From NCBI GenBank assembly GCA_963732655.1, contig CAVTAI010000001.1:913702-977701 (forward strand): a DNA stretch of 64,000 nt, in the 5' to 3' direction. A model generated the notes under the pieces. It saw only the letters and a program-made list of their open reading frames with translations. It was not told where the DNA came from and made no database searches. Below, piece by piece: positions 42,689 to 52,196 of this stretch. The position numbers were made by a program, and so were the translations under genes. The first letter of the stretch is position 1. Every line of letters begins with the position of its first letter. The stretch comes from CAVTWS01 sp963732655. Its GTDB lineage: Bacteria > Actinomycetota > Acidimicrobiia > Acidimicrobiales > SHLQ01.

Positions 42689-43522
42689 ATGCCAGACCGC
42701 CTGGTCCGTTACGAGGTGAGCGACGGGATCTGCACCCTCACCCTCGACAACCCCGCGCGACGCAACGGGTGGAACCCGACGATGGAGGAGCAGTACTTCG
42801 GGTCGCTCGACCGTGCCGCCGACGACGAGACCGTGCGGGTCATCGTGGTGACCGGCGCCGGGAGCACCTTCTGCCCCGGCCTCGACTCTTCCCGCCTGTC
42901 CGACGCCGCCACGACGTCGGGCCTCCAGCTGGCCGGGCGTCGGTCCCAGCATTACGCCCTCACCGTCCCCAAGCCGATGCTGGCCGCCATCAACGGCGCG
43001 TGCGCGGGGATCGGGCTGGTGCAGGCCCTGGTCTGCGACGTGCGTTTCATGGCCCGCGGGGCGCGGCTGTCGACCGCCTACGCCAAGCTCGGGGTACCGG
43101 CCGAGTACGGACTGTCGTGGTTGCTGCCCAGGATGATCGGGGTCGAGTGGGCCCTCGACCTGCTGTTGTCGTCTCGCCCGGTCGAGGCCGATGAAGCGAG
43201 GGACATCGGGCTCGTGACCAGGGTGTCTGAGCCGGGCGAGCTCCTCGGCCAGGTGTACGACTACGCGTCGGGGTTGGCCCGCGGCAGCTCCCCCCGGTCG
43301 ATGGCGGCCATGCGTCGCCAGGTGTGGGGCGACCTCGGCCGCAGCTATCCCGAGGCCAACCACGTCTGGCTCGATGCCATGGTGGCGCTCAACTCCGACG
43401 ACAATCCCGACTTCGCCGAGGGGGTCTCGGCCTTCGTCGAGCGTCGGCCGCCCGTGTTCGGGCCGCTCCCCGCCGACGGGTTCCCGGGCTTGCCCGATCT
43501 GCCGCCGTTCGTCGAGCAGTGA
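42689..43522 (+). CDS. enoyl-CoA hydratase/isomerase family protein
   Basis: 277 residues. Crotonase motifs: CTLTLDNPARRNGWNPTMEE, VTGAGSTFCPGLDSSRL, AAINGACAGIGLVQALVCDV and KLGVPAEYGLSWLLPRM, with the catalytic Glu likely in PAEYG. First gene of a plus-strand operon that ends at 48295. It overlaps the thioesterase gene by GTGA. Confidence 0.92.
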   Translation: MPDRLVRYEVSDGICTLTLDNPARRNGWNPTMEEQYFGSLDRAADDETVRVIVVTGAGSTFCPGLDSSRLSDAATTSGLQLAGRRSQHYALTVPKPMLAAINGACAGIGLVQALVCDVRFMARGARLSTAYAKLGVPAEYGLSWLLPRMIGVEWALDLLLSSRPVEADEARDIGLVTRVSEPGELLGQVYDYASGLARGSSPRSMAAMRRQVWGDLGRSYPEANHVWLDAMVALNSDDNPDFAEGVSAFVERRPPVFGPLPADGFPGLPDLPPFVEQ

Positions 43523-44325
43523 CCGGGACGACGATCGTGGCCATCCCGCCGCTCACCCTCGATCCCGGACTCGACCACCAGCTGGTCTGGGTCCCCCACG
43601 CGCTGTGCGCCCTGCCCACCGGCGCGGTCCAGGGCGGAGCCGTGTTCGGCGCCGCCATTACGGCCATGGAGCAGGCGACCGGCCGACCGGCCCGATGGGC
43701 GTCGTGCCAGTTCCTCGCTGCCCCCTCGGCCGGCCGCCCGGTGCAGTTCGACGTCTCCGAGCTCGCCGTCGGTCGGTCGAGCACCCAAGCCCGGTGCACG
43801 GCCCGCGTGGACGGCGAGCCCGTCCTGCTCGCGACGGCGGCGCTCGGCGCTCGCGACACCGCAGTCGACGGAACGTGGGCGGCCGCTCCGAGCGTGCCCG
43901 AACCGGCGGCGTGCGAGCCGCTCCGCTACTTCGAACGTGGTCGCAGCGACATCGGCGATCTCGTCGACCTGCGGGTGGCCAGGCGGACCACATCGTGGGA
44001 GCCGGGTCGGGTCGTCCTGTGGGCCCGGGTACACGACAGCTCCACGGTCGACCTGACGACATGGGAACTGGCGATCGTCGCCGACTTCGCGCCCATGGTC
44101 CTGCGCGACGTGCTCGACGCGCCCTACATCGGCAGCAGCGTCGACAACACCATTCGCGTCGGCCGGCCAGCGCCCAGCGCGTGGGTTCTCCTCGACGTGC
44201 ACGTGGACCAGGTCGCCGAGGGTTTCGCCCATCTCCGGGCCCACATGTGGTCGCACGACGCCGACACGTTGCTGGCCACCGTGGCCCAGACCGCCACCCT
44301 TCGCCGGGCGACGCGAGCCCGGTAG
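43519..44325 (+). CDS. acyl-CoA thioesterase-like double-hotdog protein
   Basis: 268 residues from a GTG overlapping the previous stop. The first hotdog half contains PTGAVQGGAVFGAAITAMEQ and RPARWASCQFLAAPSAGRPV. The second half contains RTTSWEPGRVVLWARV, LTTWELAIVADFAP and TIRVGRPAPSAWVLLDV. This is the TesB/PaaI-like thioesterase II layout. Hydrolyses acyl-CoAs or acts as a binding domain. Confidence 0.82.
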   Translation: MTGTTIVAIPPLTLDPGLDHQLVWVPHALCALPTGAVQGGAVFGAAITAMEQATGRPARWASCQFLAAPSAGRPVQFDVSELAVGRSSTQARCTARVDGEPVLLATAALGARDTAVDGTWAAAPSVPEPAACEPLRYFERGRSDIGDLVDLRVARRTTSWEPGRVVLWARVHDSSTVDLTTWELAIVADFAPMVLRDVLDAPYIGSSVDNTIRVGRPAPSAWVLLDVHVDQVAEGFAHLRAHMWSHDADTLLATVAQTATLRRATRAR

Positions 44326-44412
44326 TCGCACCTCTGGCCCGCGACGCGCCGGTGTTACTCTCGGCCGCAGTCGGTTCGGAAGCGTCGAGCCACGGACCGG
44401 ACGGAGGGGCAG

Positions 44413-44733
44413 ATGGCCAAGGGGTACTGGATCGGACACGTCGACGTACTCGACCCCGAGGCCTACCTCGAGTACGCCAAGCTGGCGAAGGCGGCAGTCG
44501 AGAAGTTTCACGGCGGGGTGTACCTGGTGCGGGCTGGTGACGCCGAGAGGGTCGAGGGCACGTGGCGCGACCGTGCCGTGCTGATCGAGTTCGACTCGTA
44601 CCAGCAGGCGCTCGACTGCTACCGCTCCGACGACTACCAGGCGGCCAAGAAGGTCCGCATCGACGCCTCGGCGTCCAACGCCGAGCTCCTGATCGTCGAA
44701 GGCAGCGACAACGCGCTGCCCGGGATGCAGTAG
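44413..44733 (+). CDS. DUF1330 family protein
   Basis: 106 residues. Ferredoxin-like alpha/beta fold of DUF1330: MAKGYWIGHVDVLDPEAYLEY, KFHGGVYLVRAGD, RDRAVLIEFDSYQQALDCYRS and YQAAKKVRIDASASNAELLI. A small protein of unknown function, often near catabolic genes. Good ribosome site (GGAGGGGC). The 87-base gap upstream may hold an internal promoter. Confidence 0.92.
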   Translation: MAKGYWIGHVDVLDPEAYLEYAKLAKAAVEKFHGGVYLVRAGDAERVEGTWRDRAVLIEFDSYQQALDCYRSDDYQAAKKVRIDASASNAELLIVEGSDNALPGMQ

Positions 44734-44738
44734 CTCCC

Positions 44739-46244
44739 GTGGACCTGGCCGGAGCGTCGCCCCTCTGGACCGACCTCGTGCTCGGGCACTGGCGCGACTC
44801 GGATCTCCCGGCGATCGTCGACGAGTCCGGCACCATCACCGGCGGCGAGCTCCTGGAACGGGCCGGCGGCGCGGCCAAGCTGCTCGATGACCTCGGCTTC
44901 CACCCCGGTGCGGCCGTCCCTGCGTTGATGGACGAGACACCGACGTCGGTGGCCCTGGTCGTGGGCGGGGCGCTGTCGGCCCGCCCGGTGGCGCCTCTCG
45001 GCACCAAGTTGCCGGTCGACGATCTGGTCCATGCCATGGTGGGGCTGGGCGCCCACACCCTGCTGGCGTCGACCGAGCGGGCCGAGCTCGGGCGAGCGGT
45101 GGTCGCTGGTACCTCTGTGCGCCTGGTCGTCGTCGAGGAGGGATCGCTCCGGCGCGAGCGCCCGCTCGATCCTCGGCCGGCTCCCGACGACGCGGTGGTC
45201 GTGGTGCACACGTCGGGCACCACCGGGAGGCCCAAACCGGTGTTCCAACGCCAGCGCCAGGTCGGCGCGAGGGTCGGCGTCTACGCCCAGGCCCTCGATC
45301 TCCGCCCGGGGGACCTGTACTGCTCGGCGTCGCCCTTCTACCACACGGCCTCGGTGGCGATGGATGTGACCGTGCTCGCCATGGGTGTGGGCATCATCCC
45401 CCAGGACTGGTTCAGCGTCGACAACTGGCGGCGCGCCGGTCGCCTGGGGGCCACGTGCCAGCTGCTGGTACCCACCATGATGGACATCCTGCTCGAGCAC
45501 GGCGCCCTTGCCGACTCCCACCCGAGGGTCCTCCAGTACGGGGCGATGCCCATCCACCCCGACACCCTGCGCCGGGTCCACGAGGCACTGCCCGACACCC
45601 GCCTCGTACAGATATTCGGCCAGACCGAGGCCAGCCCCATCTCCTGCCTCGACCATCACGATCATCTTCGGGCACTCGACGACCGACCCGACCTGCTGAC
45701 CTCGGTCGGCCGCTCCCTGCCGGGCTACGAGCTGGCCATCGAGGACCCCGACGACGACGGCATCGGCCAGGTGCTCGTGCGGGGCTCCCACGTGTTCGTG
45801 ACCGATGACGACGGCTGGCGCCGCACCGGCGACCTCGGGATCATCGACGCGGAGGGCTACCTGTTCCTCCACGGCCGAGTCGGCGACCGCATCATCCGCG
45901 GCGGCGAGAACATCTACCCCGGCGAGATCGAGCTCATCCTCGCGGGCCATCCCGGCGTGCGCGAGGTCGTGGTCGTCGGCGTTCCCGACCGGCGCTGGGG
46001 CGAGATCGTCAAAGCGGTGGTCGCAGCCACCGACACCGACCGGCCGGTCGCCGCCGAGGAGCTCCGGGGCCTCGTCGCAGCGAAAGCGGCCAGGTTCAAG
46101 GTTCCCGAGCTGATCGAGTTCGTCGACGCCCTCCCGCGCACCCCGAGCGGCAAGGTCCAGCGCCACCTCCTTCGAGGGCCGGCCGACGGAGCTTCAACGA
46201 GCCTCACGGAGCTTCAAACAGAAAGGAGGATGAACCGTGGGTGA
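44739..46244 (+). CDS. acyl-CoA synthetase (AMP-forming)
   Basis: 501 residues from a GTG five bases after the DUF1330 stop. ANL-superfamily motifs: VVVHTSGTTGRPKPV (P-loop), FGQTEASPISCLD, WRRTGDLGIIDAEGYLFLHG and RVGDRIIRGGENIYPGEIE, and PRTPSGKVQRHLLRG with the catalytic Lys. Activates a carboxylic acid to its CoA thioester. The N-terminal domain is short but intact. Confidence 0.93.
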   Translation: MDLAGASPLWTDLVLGHWRDSDLPAIVDESGTITGGELLERAGGAAKLLDDLGFHPGAAVPALMDETPTSVALVVGGALSARPVAPLGTKLPVDDLVHAMVGLGAHTLLASTERAELGRAVVAGTSVRLVVVEEGSLRRERPLDPRPAPDDAVVVVHTSGTTGRPKPVFQRQRQVGARVGVYAQALDLRPGDLYCSASPFYHTASVAMDVTVLAMGVGIIPQDWFSVDNWRRAGRLGATCQLLVPTMMDILLEHGALADSHPRVLQYGAMPIHPDTLRRVHEALPDTRLVQIFGQTEASPISCLDHHDHLRALDDRPDLLTSVGRSLPGYELAIEDPDDDGIGQVLVRGSHVFVTDDDGWRRTGDLGIIDAEGYLFLHGRVGDRIIRGGENIYPGEIELILAGHPGVREVVVVGVPDRRWGEIVKAVVAATDTDRPVAAEELRGLVAAKAARFKVPELIEFVDALPRTPSGKVQRHLLRGPADGASTSLTELQTERRMNRG

Positions 46245-47241
46245 GCAGTTGACCGACGTGGACGAAGGGGTCCACCGACCCGGGCCCGAGCAGAACTGGA
46301 ACGAGAGCCGGTACATCGACTTCTGGGACGACGAGGCCGAGGTCGGCGGATGGTTCCGCATCGGGGCTCGCCCCAACGCCCGCTACGCCGAGGTGTCGGC
46401 CTGCGTCTACCTGCCCGACGGCTCGGCGGCCTTTGCGTTCGATCGGGCCGAGATCGACGGCAACGGCCTCACCGCCGGCGGTCTTCGCTGGGCCGTCGTC
46501 GAGCCGTGGCGCACCACCACCGTCGAGTTCGCCGGCGACATGTCGCTGCTGGCCGATCCTTGGCTGCTCACCAACCCGAAGGTGGCCTTCGCCACCAGCC
46601 CGGTCGAGCACGCCGAGGTCTCGCTCACCTGCCGCTCCGCCGGCCTCGGAGCCGTGATGGGCCAGGACCAGGACCAGCATCACCTGATTTTCCTGCCCGG
46701 CCAGGCCGACCATCACTACCAGCACATGACCGCGGTCACCGGCACCGTCCGCCTCGGTGATCGCACGTTCGCGGTGAACGGTCGTGGCGGCAAGGACCAC
46801 TCGTGGGGGCCCCGCAACTGGCACGCCAAGATCTACCTCCGCTGGTTGACCGCCTGCGTCGACGACGGCAACGGCTTCATGCTCGTCCGCGCCGTCGGGC
46901 CGACGAAGCAGACCCGGAGCGGCTTCGTGCTCGTCGACGGCAGGTTCCACGTCGTCGACGACTTCGACATGGCCAACACCTACGCCGGCGCGCCCCACTA
47001 CGAGCTGCTGAGTGTGCACGTCACCCTGCACGCCGGCGACATCGAGCTCTCGGCCACCGGCACCCCCCTCAACTGGCTCCCGGCCCGGCACCGTCAGCAG
47101 GACCCCGAAGGCAACGAAGCCCTGTTGCGCATCGTCAAGCAGCCCGCGGTCTGGCAGCTCGGCGACGGCAGGCGGGCGACGGGCCATCTCGAGTACCACG
47201 ACCTCGTCGAGGACGGCGTCCCGGTGGGCCTCCATGACTGA
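46237..47241 (+). CDS. hypothetical protein, DUF7064/DUF7065-type two-domain beta protein
   Basis: 334 residues from a GTG behind the strong site AAAGGAGG. Rich in beta strands. Conserved-looking motifs are WNESRYIDFWDDEAEVGGW, YQHMTAVTGTVRLGDR, GRGGKDHSWGPRNWHAKIY and GTPLNWLPARHRQQDPEGN. It is the two-domain protein usually found next to the phosphotransferase-like protein that follows. The GKDHSWG motif recalls hydroxyneurosporene-hydratase-like folds. Function unknown. Confidence 0.75.
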   Translation: MGEQLTDVDEGVHRPGPEQNWNESRYIDFWDDEAEVGGWFRIGARPNARYAEVSACVYLPDGSAAFAFDRAEIDGNGLTAGGLRWAVVEPWRTTTVEFAGDMSLLADPWLLTNPKVAFATSPVEHAEVSLTCRSAGLGAVMGQDQDQHHLIFLPGQADHHYQHMTAVTGTVRLGDRTFAVNGRGGKDHSWGPRNWHAKIYLRWLTACVDDGNGFMLVRAVGPTKQTRSGFVLVDGRFHVVDDFDMANTYAGAPHYELLSVHVTLHAGDIELSATGTPLNWLPARHRQQDPEGNEALLRIVKQPAVWQLGDGRRATGHLEYHDLVEDGVPVGLHD

Positions 47242-48295
47242 CCCCGACGGAACGATCGGGGTTGCCACCGGGCTGGTCGGTGACTGGATTGGCGACAACG
47301 TGGTCGCGGCCGTGGCCCCGTTCACGTTCAGCCTCATCACCGGCGGGCACTCCAACCTCACCTACCTCGTCACCGGTGCCGACGGCGCCCGCTTCGTCCT
47401 TCGCCGACCACCGCTGGGCGACGAAGGCGGTCGGGCTCACGACGTCGGCCGCGAGTTCGACATCATCACCGCGCTGGGACCAACCGCGGTTCCTGTCCCC
47501 GCCGCCCGCGCCGTGTGTCGCGACGTCGCCGTCAACGGCTCGCCGTTCTACGTGATGGGCCACGTCGACGCCGTCGTGGTCGACAACCCCGACACCGCCC
47601 AGCGGGCGCTCCCCGATCCGGCGGTCCGGCGCCACGCCGGGGAACAGATCGTCGACGTGATGGCGGCGATGCACCTGGTCGACGTCGACGAGATCAGTCT
47701 CGGCACCATGGCCCGCCGGGAGAGTTTCCTCGATCGGCAGATCTCGCGGTTCGTGCGGGTCTGGGCCGCCAACCAGACCCGCGACCTGCCGATCATGGAC
47801 GACCTGGCCCAGCGCTTGGCGGCCGATCCGCCGCCCCAGCGGTACAGCGGGATCGTCCACTCCGACTACCGCCTCGGCAACGTCATGCTCGATGAGCGGG
47901 GCGACCTGGTGGCGGTGCTCGATTGGGAGTTGTGGACCCTGGGCGATGTGCTGTCCGACCTCGGCTTCCTGCTCAACAACTGGAACCTGCCCGATGACAC
48001 GATCCCGCTGGTGTGGATGGAGGTCCCGCCGACCGTCGCCGGCGGCTTCGGCACCCGCGACGATGTGCTCGAGCGCTACGCCGCCGTCACCGGTTTCGAC
48101 GTGGGCGCGGTCGAGTACTACCGGGCCTTCCAGTACTGGAAGGCCGCGGCTCTGGCCGAGGGCGTGAAGCGGCGCTACGAGTCCCAGCAGATGGCCCACG
48201 CCGATGTCGACTTCGCCCACCTCGACCGGCGGGTCATCGACCTCACCTCCCTCGCCGTCGAGCATCTCGACCGCTACGAACGCATTCGCCGGTAG
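47234..48295 (+). CDS. aminoglycoside phosphotransferase-like (kinase-fold) protein
   Basis: 353 residues, overlapping the previous gene by 8 bases. Kinase-like fold of the APH/choline kinase family: ITGGHSNLTYLV (nucleotide-binding strand), FVLRRPPLG (the Lys-equivalent region), IVHSDYRLGNVMLDERG (HxDxxxxN catalytic loop) and AVLDWELWTLGDVLSDLG (metal-binding Asp). In acyl-CoA clusters such proteins resemble the ACAD10/11 kinase domain that phosphorylates hydroxyacyl-CoAs before elimination, a plausible role next to two acyl-CoA dehydrogenases. Confidence 0.92.
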   Translation: MTDPDGTIGVATGLVGDWIGDNVVAAVAPFTFSLITGGHSNLTYLVTGADGARFVLRRPPLGDEGGRAHDVGREFDIITALGPTAVPVPAARAVCRDVAVNGSPFYVMGHVDAVVVDNPDTAQRALPDPAVRRHAGEQIVDVMAAMHLVDVDEISLGTMARRESFLDRQISRFVRVWAANQTRDLPIMDDLAQRLAADPPPQRYSGIVHSDYRLGNVMLDERGDLVAVLDWELWTLGDVLSDLGFLLNNWNLPDDTIPLVWMEVPPTVAGGFGTRDDVLERYAAVTGFDVGAVEYYRAFQYWKAAALAEGVKRRYESQQMAHADVDFAHLDRRVIDLTSLAVEHLDRYERIRR

Positions 48296-48320
48296 GCCCT
48301 CACCAACCCCAACCTGACCC

Positions 48321-49558
48321 CTAACCCTCACGGGGCAGGCCGAGCACACGCTCGGCGAGGATGTTGCGCTGGACCTCCGACGTGCCGGCGTAGATCGTGT
48401 CGGCGACACCGTTGTAGAGCGCGCCGATCCACGAGCCGGTCGTGTTCGGCGCTCCCGGGTCGTCGGCCCGGTACCCCCGGATAGGGGCACGACCCTCGAC
48501 CACCATCGCCTTCGCACCCAGGACGTCGATCGCCAGCCGCGTCACGTCGCGGTGGTGCTCGGACCAGAGCAACTTCGAGATCGATGCCTCGGGCCCGATA
48601 TGGCCCGTCGACAGCACCCCGGTCAGGATGCGGAGGCCCACGTAGCGCATGGTCTCGACCCTGATGTAGGCGTCAGCGATCCGGTCCCGGACCACCGGAG
48701 CGTCGAGCCGGCCGAGATCCCTGGCCATCTGGACGAGGCGGTCGAGCTCGGCCCGGAACTGGATCGGATTGGTCGCCGCCTCGTCGCCCCGCTCGAGGCC
48801 CAGGAGGCTGTTCGCCACGGTCCAACCGTCGTCGATCTCGCCGACCACGTGGTCGACCGACGTGCGGGCGCCGTCGAGGAACACTTCGTTGAAGTCGGGC
48901 GAACCGCCGATCATCCGGATCGGGCGGACGGTGATGCCCGGTTGGTCCATCGGGACCAGGAGGAACGTGATGCCCATGTGCTTGGTCGCCGAGGGGTCCG
49001 TCCGGGCCAACACGAAGATCCAGTTGGCCTCGCGAGCGCGCGCGTCTGCCAGATCTTCGAGCCGGTGATGACGAACTCGTCGCCCTCACGCACGGCGTGG
49101 GTGCGCAGGCTGGCCAGGTCCGAGCCGCTGTCAGGTTCGGAGTAGCCCTGACACCACAGGTGCTCACCCGACAAGATTCTCGGCAGGAATGAGCGCTTCT
49201 GCTCCTCGGTGCCCCAGCGCAGCAGGATCCCTCCCACCATCTTCAGGCTGAAGGTGTCGCTGGCCCCCATCGACGGCACGCCGGACTTGGCCAGCTCCTC
49301 GACGAGGACGACCTGTTCGAGCTTGGTGAGTCCTCCGCCGCCGTACTCGGTGGGCCAGGCCGGCGCCAGCAGGCCGTGCTCGTGCAGGGTGGCCCGCCAG
49401 GCGGTCTGGAACTCGAGCGCGTCGGATCGGGAGAGCGCGCCGATGCCCTGCCAGTCGACGGGGAGGTGCTCGGCGAGGAACGTCTGAACCCGGAGGCGAA
49501 ACGCTTCGGCCTGCTCGGAGTAGCGGGGGTCCATCTCCGCCCATTGATGCATGATCAT
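48321..49558 (-). pseudogene. acyl-CoA dehydrogenase, one frameshift
   Basis: Two frames make one enzyme: the first starts near MHQWAEMDPRYSEQAEAF and runs through PTEYGGGGLTKLEQVVLVEE and YSEPDSGSDLASLRTHAV to GSKIWQT. The second continues EANWIFVLARTDPSATKHMG through FLVPMDQPGI-like residues and ADTIYAGTSEVQRNILAERV. Restoring one lost base in the CGCGCGCG run near 49048 gives ~412 residues, normal size. The catalytic Glu region needs an alignment. A homopolymer-like dinucleotide run is a classic slip site for either mutation or sequencing. Confidence 0.82.
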
Positions 49559-49653
49559 TGGGCGCGGTCAACTCGGGTGTCGGGGCCCTGGCTCGGGCGG
49601 ATCCGTGCGGCCAACCTCGGCCCCACACAGGAAGGAACCGTGCCGACAACTTG

Positions 49654-50091
49654 ATGATCAGCCGGGCGGTCAAGGACGGCAGCGAGTTCTTCCCACATGG
49701 GGACATCGTCGATCCACTGCAGCCCCAGGACCATGACATCGTGATCCGACGCGAGCACGGCATGACCGGCTTCTACGCGACGCCGCTCGACGCCTACCTA
49801 CGCAACCTCGGCGTCACGACCGTCATCCTCACCGGGGTGTCGGCCAACATCGCGGTGAACGGAACGGCGATCGAAGCCATGAATCGCGGCTACCGCGTGA
49901 TCGTGCCGTCCGACGCCATCGCCGGCGACCCGTCCGAGTACGTCGCGGCGCTGCTGCGGTACACGATCCGCAATGTGGCCCTCGTCGCCCCGACCCAGCA
50001 GATCCTCGAGCACTGGGCGACGGCGGGGGAACTGCGGGAGCCGTTCTCCCGCGCCAGCGGCTTGCGTCGTCGGTCTGGTGGTCTAGGGTGA
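49654..50091 (+). pseudogene. isochorismatase-family (cysteine hydrolase) C-terminal relic
   Basis: Recognisable from VIRREHGMTGFYATPLDAYL, LGVTTVILTGVSANIAV and GYRVIVPSDAIAGDPSEYV, which is the C-terminal two thirds of an isochorismatase-like hydrolase. The N-terminal catalytic Asp strand is missing. The position of the nucleophilic cysteine reads Ala (GVSANIAV), so it would be inactive. Probably a truncated remnant between the divergent ACAD and the SDR operon. Confidence 0.65.
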
Positions 50092-50097
50092 GACGAC

Positions 50098-50113
50098 TTG
50101 ACACGAGTGTCAA
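50098..50113. promoter_or_regulatory. operator candidate TTGAC-ACGAGT-GTCAA
   Basis: The best copy: symmetry extends to CTTGACAC-GA-GTGTCAAG (eight-base arms). It lies 51 bases upstream of the SDR start at 50165 and heads the plus-strand operon that runs to 53914. Confidence 0.7.
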
Positions 50114-50164
50114 GATTGTACGAGGCCGCTCGCGATCCGCGAGACAAGTCAGGAGACAGACACC

Positions 50165-51064
50165 ATGGCCATGTTGGACGGCCGAATCATCCTCGTCACC
50201 GGCGCGGGGCGAGGTCTGGGTCGTGAACACGCGCTCGAGCTGGCCCGCCACGGGGCCACGGTCGTGGTCAATGACCACAACGTGACGGTCACCGGCCAGT
50301 CCGATGCCGACACGCCGTCTCCCGCCGCGGAGGTCGTCGCCGAGATCGAGGCCATGGGCGGAACGGCCATGGCCAACGGCGCATCCGTCTCGGACTGGAT
50401 CGCCATGGAGTCGCTCGTGGCCGAGATCGTGGACCACTACGGCGACCTCCACGGCGTCGTCAACAACGCCGGCTTCCTCCGCGATCGCATGCTGACTTCG
50501 ATGTCGGAAGAGGACTTCGACAGCGTGATCGACGTGCACGTGAAGGGCTCGTTCACCGTCGCTCGCCACGCCTGCTCCCATTGGCGTACCCAGGCCAAGA
50601 AGGGCCTTCCGGTCTCGGGGCGCATCGTGAACACCACGTCCGGAGCCGGGTTGTGGGGCAACGTCGGCCAGACCAACTACGCCACCGCCAAGGCCGGGAT
50701 CGCCATGCTCACCACCGTGATCGCCATGGAGATGCAGCGGTACTCGGTCACCGCCAATTGCGTGTCACCGATCGCCGCCACCCGCATGCTGGCCTCGATC
50801 GGCATGCAGCAGACCGAGCCCGGATGGGACCGACTCGATCCGGCCAACGCCGCGCCGGTGGTCGCCTGGCTGTGCAGCGAGGAGTCAGGCTGGTTGAGCG
50901 GACAGGTGCTGCGCATCGACGGCAACCAGTTGCTGCGCGTCGGTGGCTACTCGATCGACGGCGGGTACTCGTCGCAGTCGGGCGAGAAGCTGACCGCCGA
51001 CGAGCTCCACGTCGGCATGCGCACGTTGTTCGGTACCTTCCCCGCCGGGCTCGTCATCACGTAG
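50165..51064 (+). CDS. SDR, 17-beta-HSD4-like hydroxyacyl-CoA dehydrogenase
   Basis: 299 residues. ILVTGAGRGLGREHALELAR and VVVNDHNV (cofactor site), VVNNAGFLRDRMLTSMSEED, TTSGAGLWGNVGQTNYATAKAG (catalytic Ser, Tyr, Lys), and a C-terminal extension (QLLRVGGYSIDGGYSSQSGE). Long SDRs of this type resemble the dehydrogenase domain of peroxisomal multifunctional enzyme 2 and oxidise 3-hydroxyacyl-CoAs. First gene of a five-gene operon. Confidence 0.92.
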   Translation: MAMLDGRIILVTGAGRGLGREHALELARHGATVVVNDHNVTVTGQSDADTPSPAAEVVAEIEAMGGTAMANGASVSDWIAMESLVAEIVDHYGDLHGVVNNAGFLRDRMLTSMSEEDFDSVIDVHVKGSFTVARHACSHWRTQAKKGLPVSGRIVNTTSGAGLWGNVGQTNYATAKAGIAMLTTVIAMEMQRYSVTANCVSPIAATRMLASIGMQQTEPGWDRLDPANAAPVVAWLCSEESGWLSGQVLRIDGNQLLRVGGYSIDGGYSSQSGEKLTADELHVGMRTLFGTFPAGLVIT

Positions 51065-51070
51065 GCCCCT

Positions 51071-52165
51071 ATGGACTTCACCTGGTCAGACGATTTGCAG
51101 GAGCTCCGCCGAGAGGCCGCCGCCGTGGCCGCGGCGGCCGTCGAGGGACGTGAGATCCGCGAGGAGGCGTGGGTCGCGCAGAGCGACGCCGAGTTCTCGC
51201 TCGAGCTCGGCCGCCGGGGGTGGCTCGGCATGACGTGGCCGACCGAGTACGGCGGCGGCGGGCGTAGCCCGCTGGAGCGGCTCGTGGTGACCGAGGAACT
51301 CATCGGAGCCGGGGCGCCGCTCGGGCGCTCCTGGGTCGCCGATCGCCAGATCGGCCCCACGTTGCTCGCCTACGGCACCGAGGAGCAGCGGCGGCGTCTT
51401 CTGCCCGGGATGGTGTCGGGTCGCGATTGCTGGAGCATCGGAATGAGCGAGCCCGATGCCGGCTCCGACCTGGCCGCCATCTCCACCAAGGCGATCCGCG
51501 ACGGTGATCGCTACATCGTGAACGGTACGAAGATCTGGAACAGCTTCGGCACCCACGCGTCGTACATCTACCTGATCGCCCGGACCGATCCTGGCAGCTC
51601 CCGCCATCGCGGGCTCTCGGAGTTCTGCGTCGACCTGTCCTCCCCCGGTATCACCATCTCGACGATCGAGGACATGACCGGCCATGCCCATTTCTGTGAG
51701 GTGGTGTTCACCGACGTCGAGGTCCCGGCCGAGAACCTCGTCGGCGAGCCCGGCCAGGCGTTCGGGCAGGTCATGGCGCAACTCCAACACGAGCGGGCCG
51801 GCATCGATCGCCTCGTGTCGAACCGGGCCCTCTACCTCGACGCGCGCGACCGCGCCGACACGAACGACCCTCTGGTCCGCCAGGAGATCGGGGCGATCGA
51901 GGCCAGCTACTTCTGCGCCCGCCTGATGGTGATCCGCGAGACCCTCGGTCAGGGACGCGGAACCGCCGCCGTCACCAAGGTGTTCTGCACCGAACTCGAA
52001 CAGCGCATCGCCTCGTTCATCGCGTCCACCTACGGGGCCGAGACGATGGTGTGGGGCCGCGTCGCCCGCGCCGTGTGCTACGCACCCGCCTACTCGATCC
52101 AGGGTGGGATGAACACCATCTTGCGCAGCGTCATCGGCGAACGATCGCTCGGCCTGCCGAAATGA
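51071..52165 (+). CDS. acyl-CoA dehydrogenase
   Basis: 364 residues. Motifs: WPTEYGGGGRSPLERLVVTEE, GMSEPDAGSDLAAISTKAIR and VNGTKIWNSFGTHASYIYLI. The C-terminal four-helix part has AETMVWGRVARAVCYAPAYS and IQGGMNTILRSVIGERSLGL. It is a shorter ACAD of the kind that often forms heterodimeric partners. The usual catalytic Glu motif is not evident (IQGGMNTI). Six bases after the SDR stop. Confidence 0.9.
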   Translation: MDFTWSDDLQELRREAAAVAAAAVEGREIREEAWVAQSDAEFSLELGRRGWLGMTWPTEYGGGGRSPLERLVVTEELIGAGAPLGRSWVADRQIGPTLLAYGTEEQRRRLLPGMVSGRDCWSIGMSEPDAGSDLAAISTKAIRDGDRYIVNGTKIWNSFGTHASYIYLIARTDPGSSRHRGLSEFCVDLSSPGITISTIEDMTGHAHFCEVVFTDVEVPAENLVGEPGQAFGQVMAQLQHERAGIDRLVSNRALYLDARDRADTNDPLVRQEIGAIEASYFCARLMVIRETLGQGRGTAAVTKVFCTELEQRIASFIASTYGAETMVWGRVARAVCYAPAYSIQGGMNTILRSVIGERSLGLPK

Positions 52166-52196
52166 CTCGTTCACCCGACCCTTCCGAGGAGCACTC

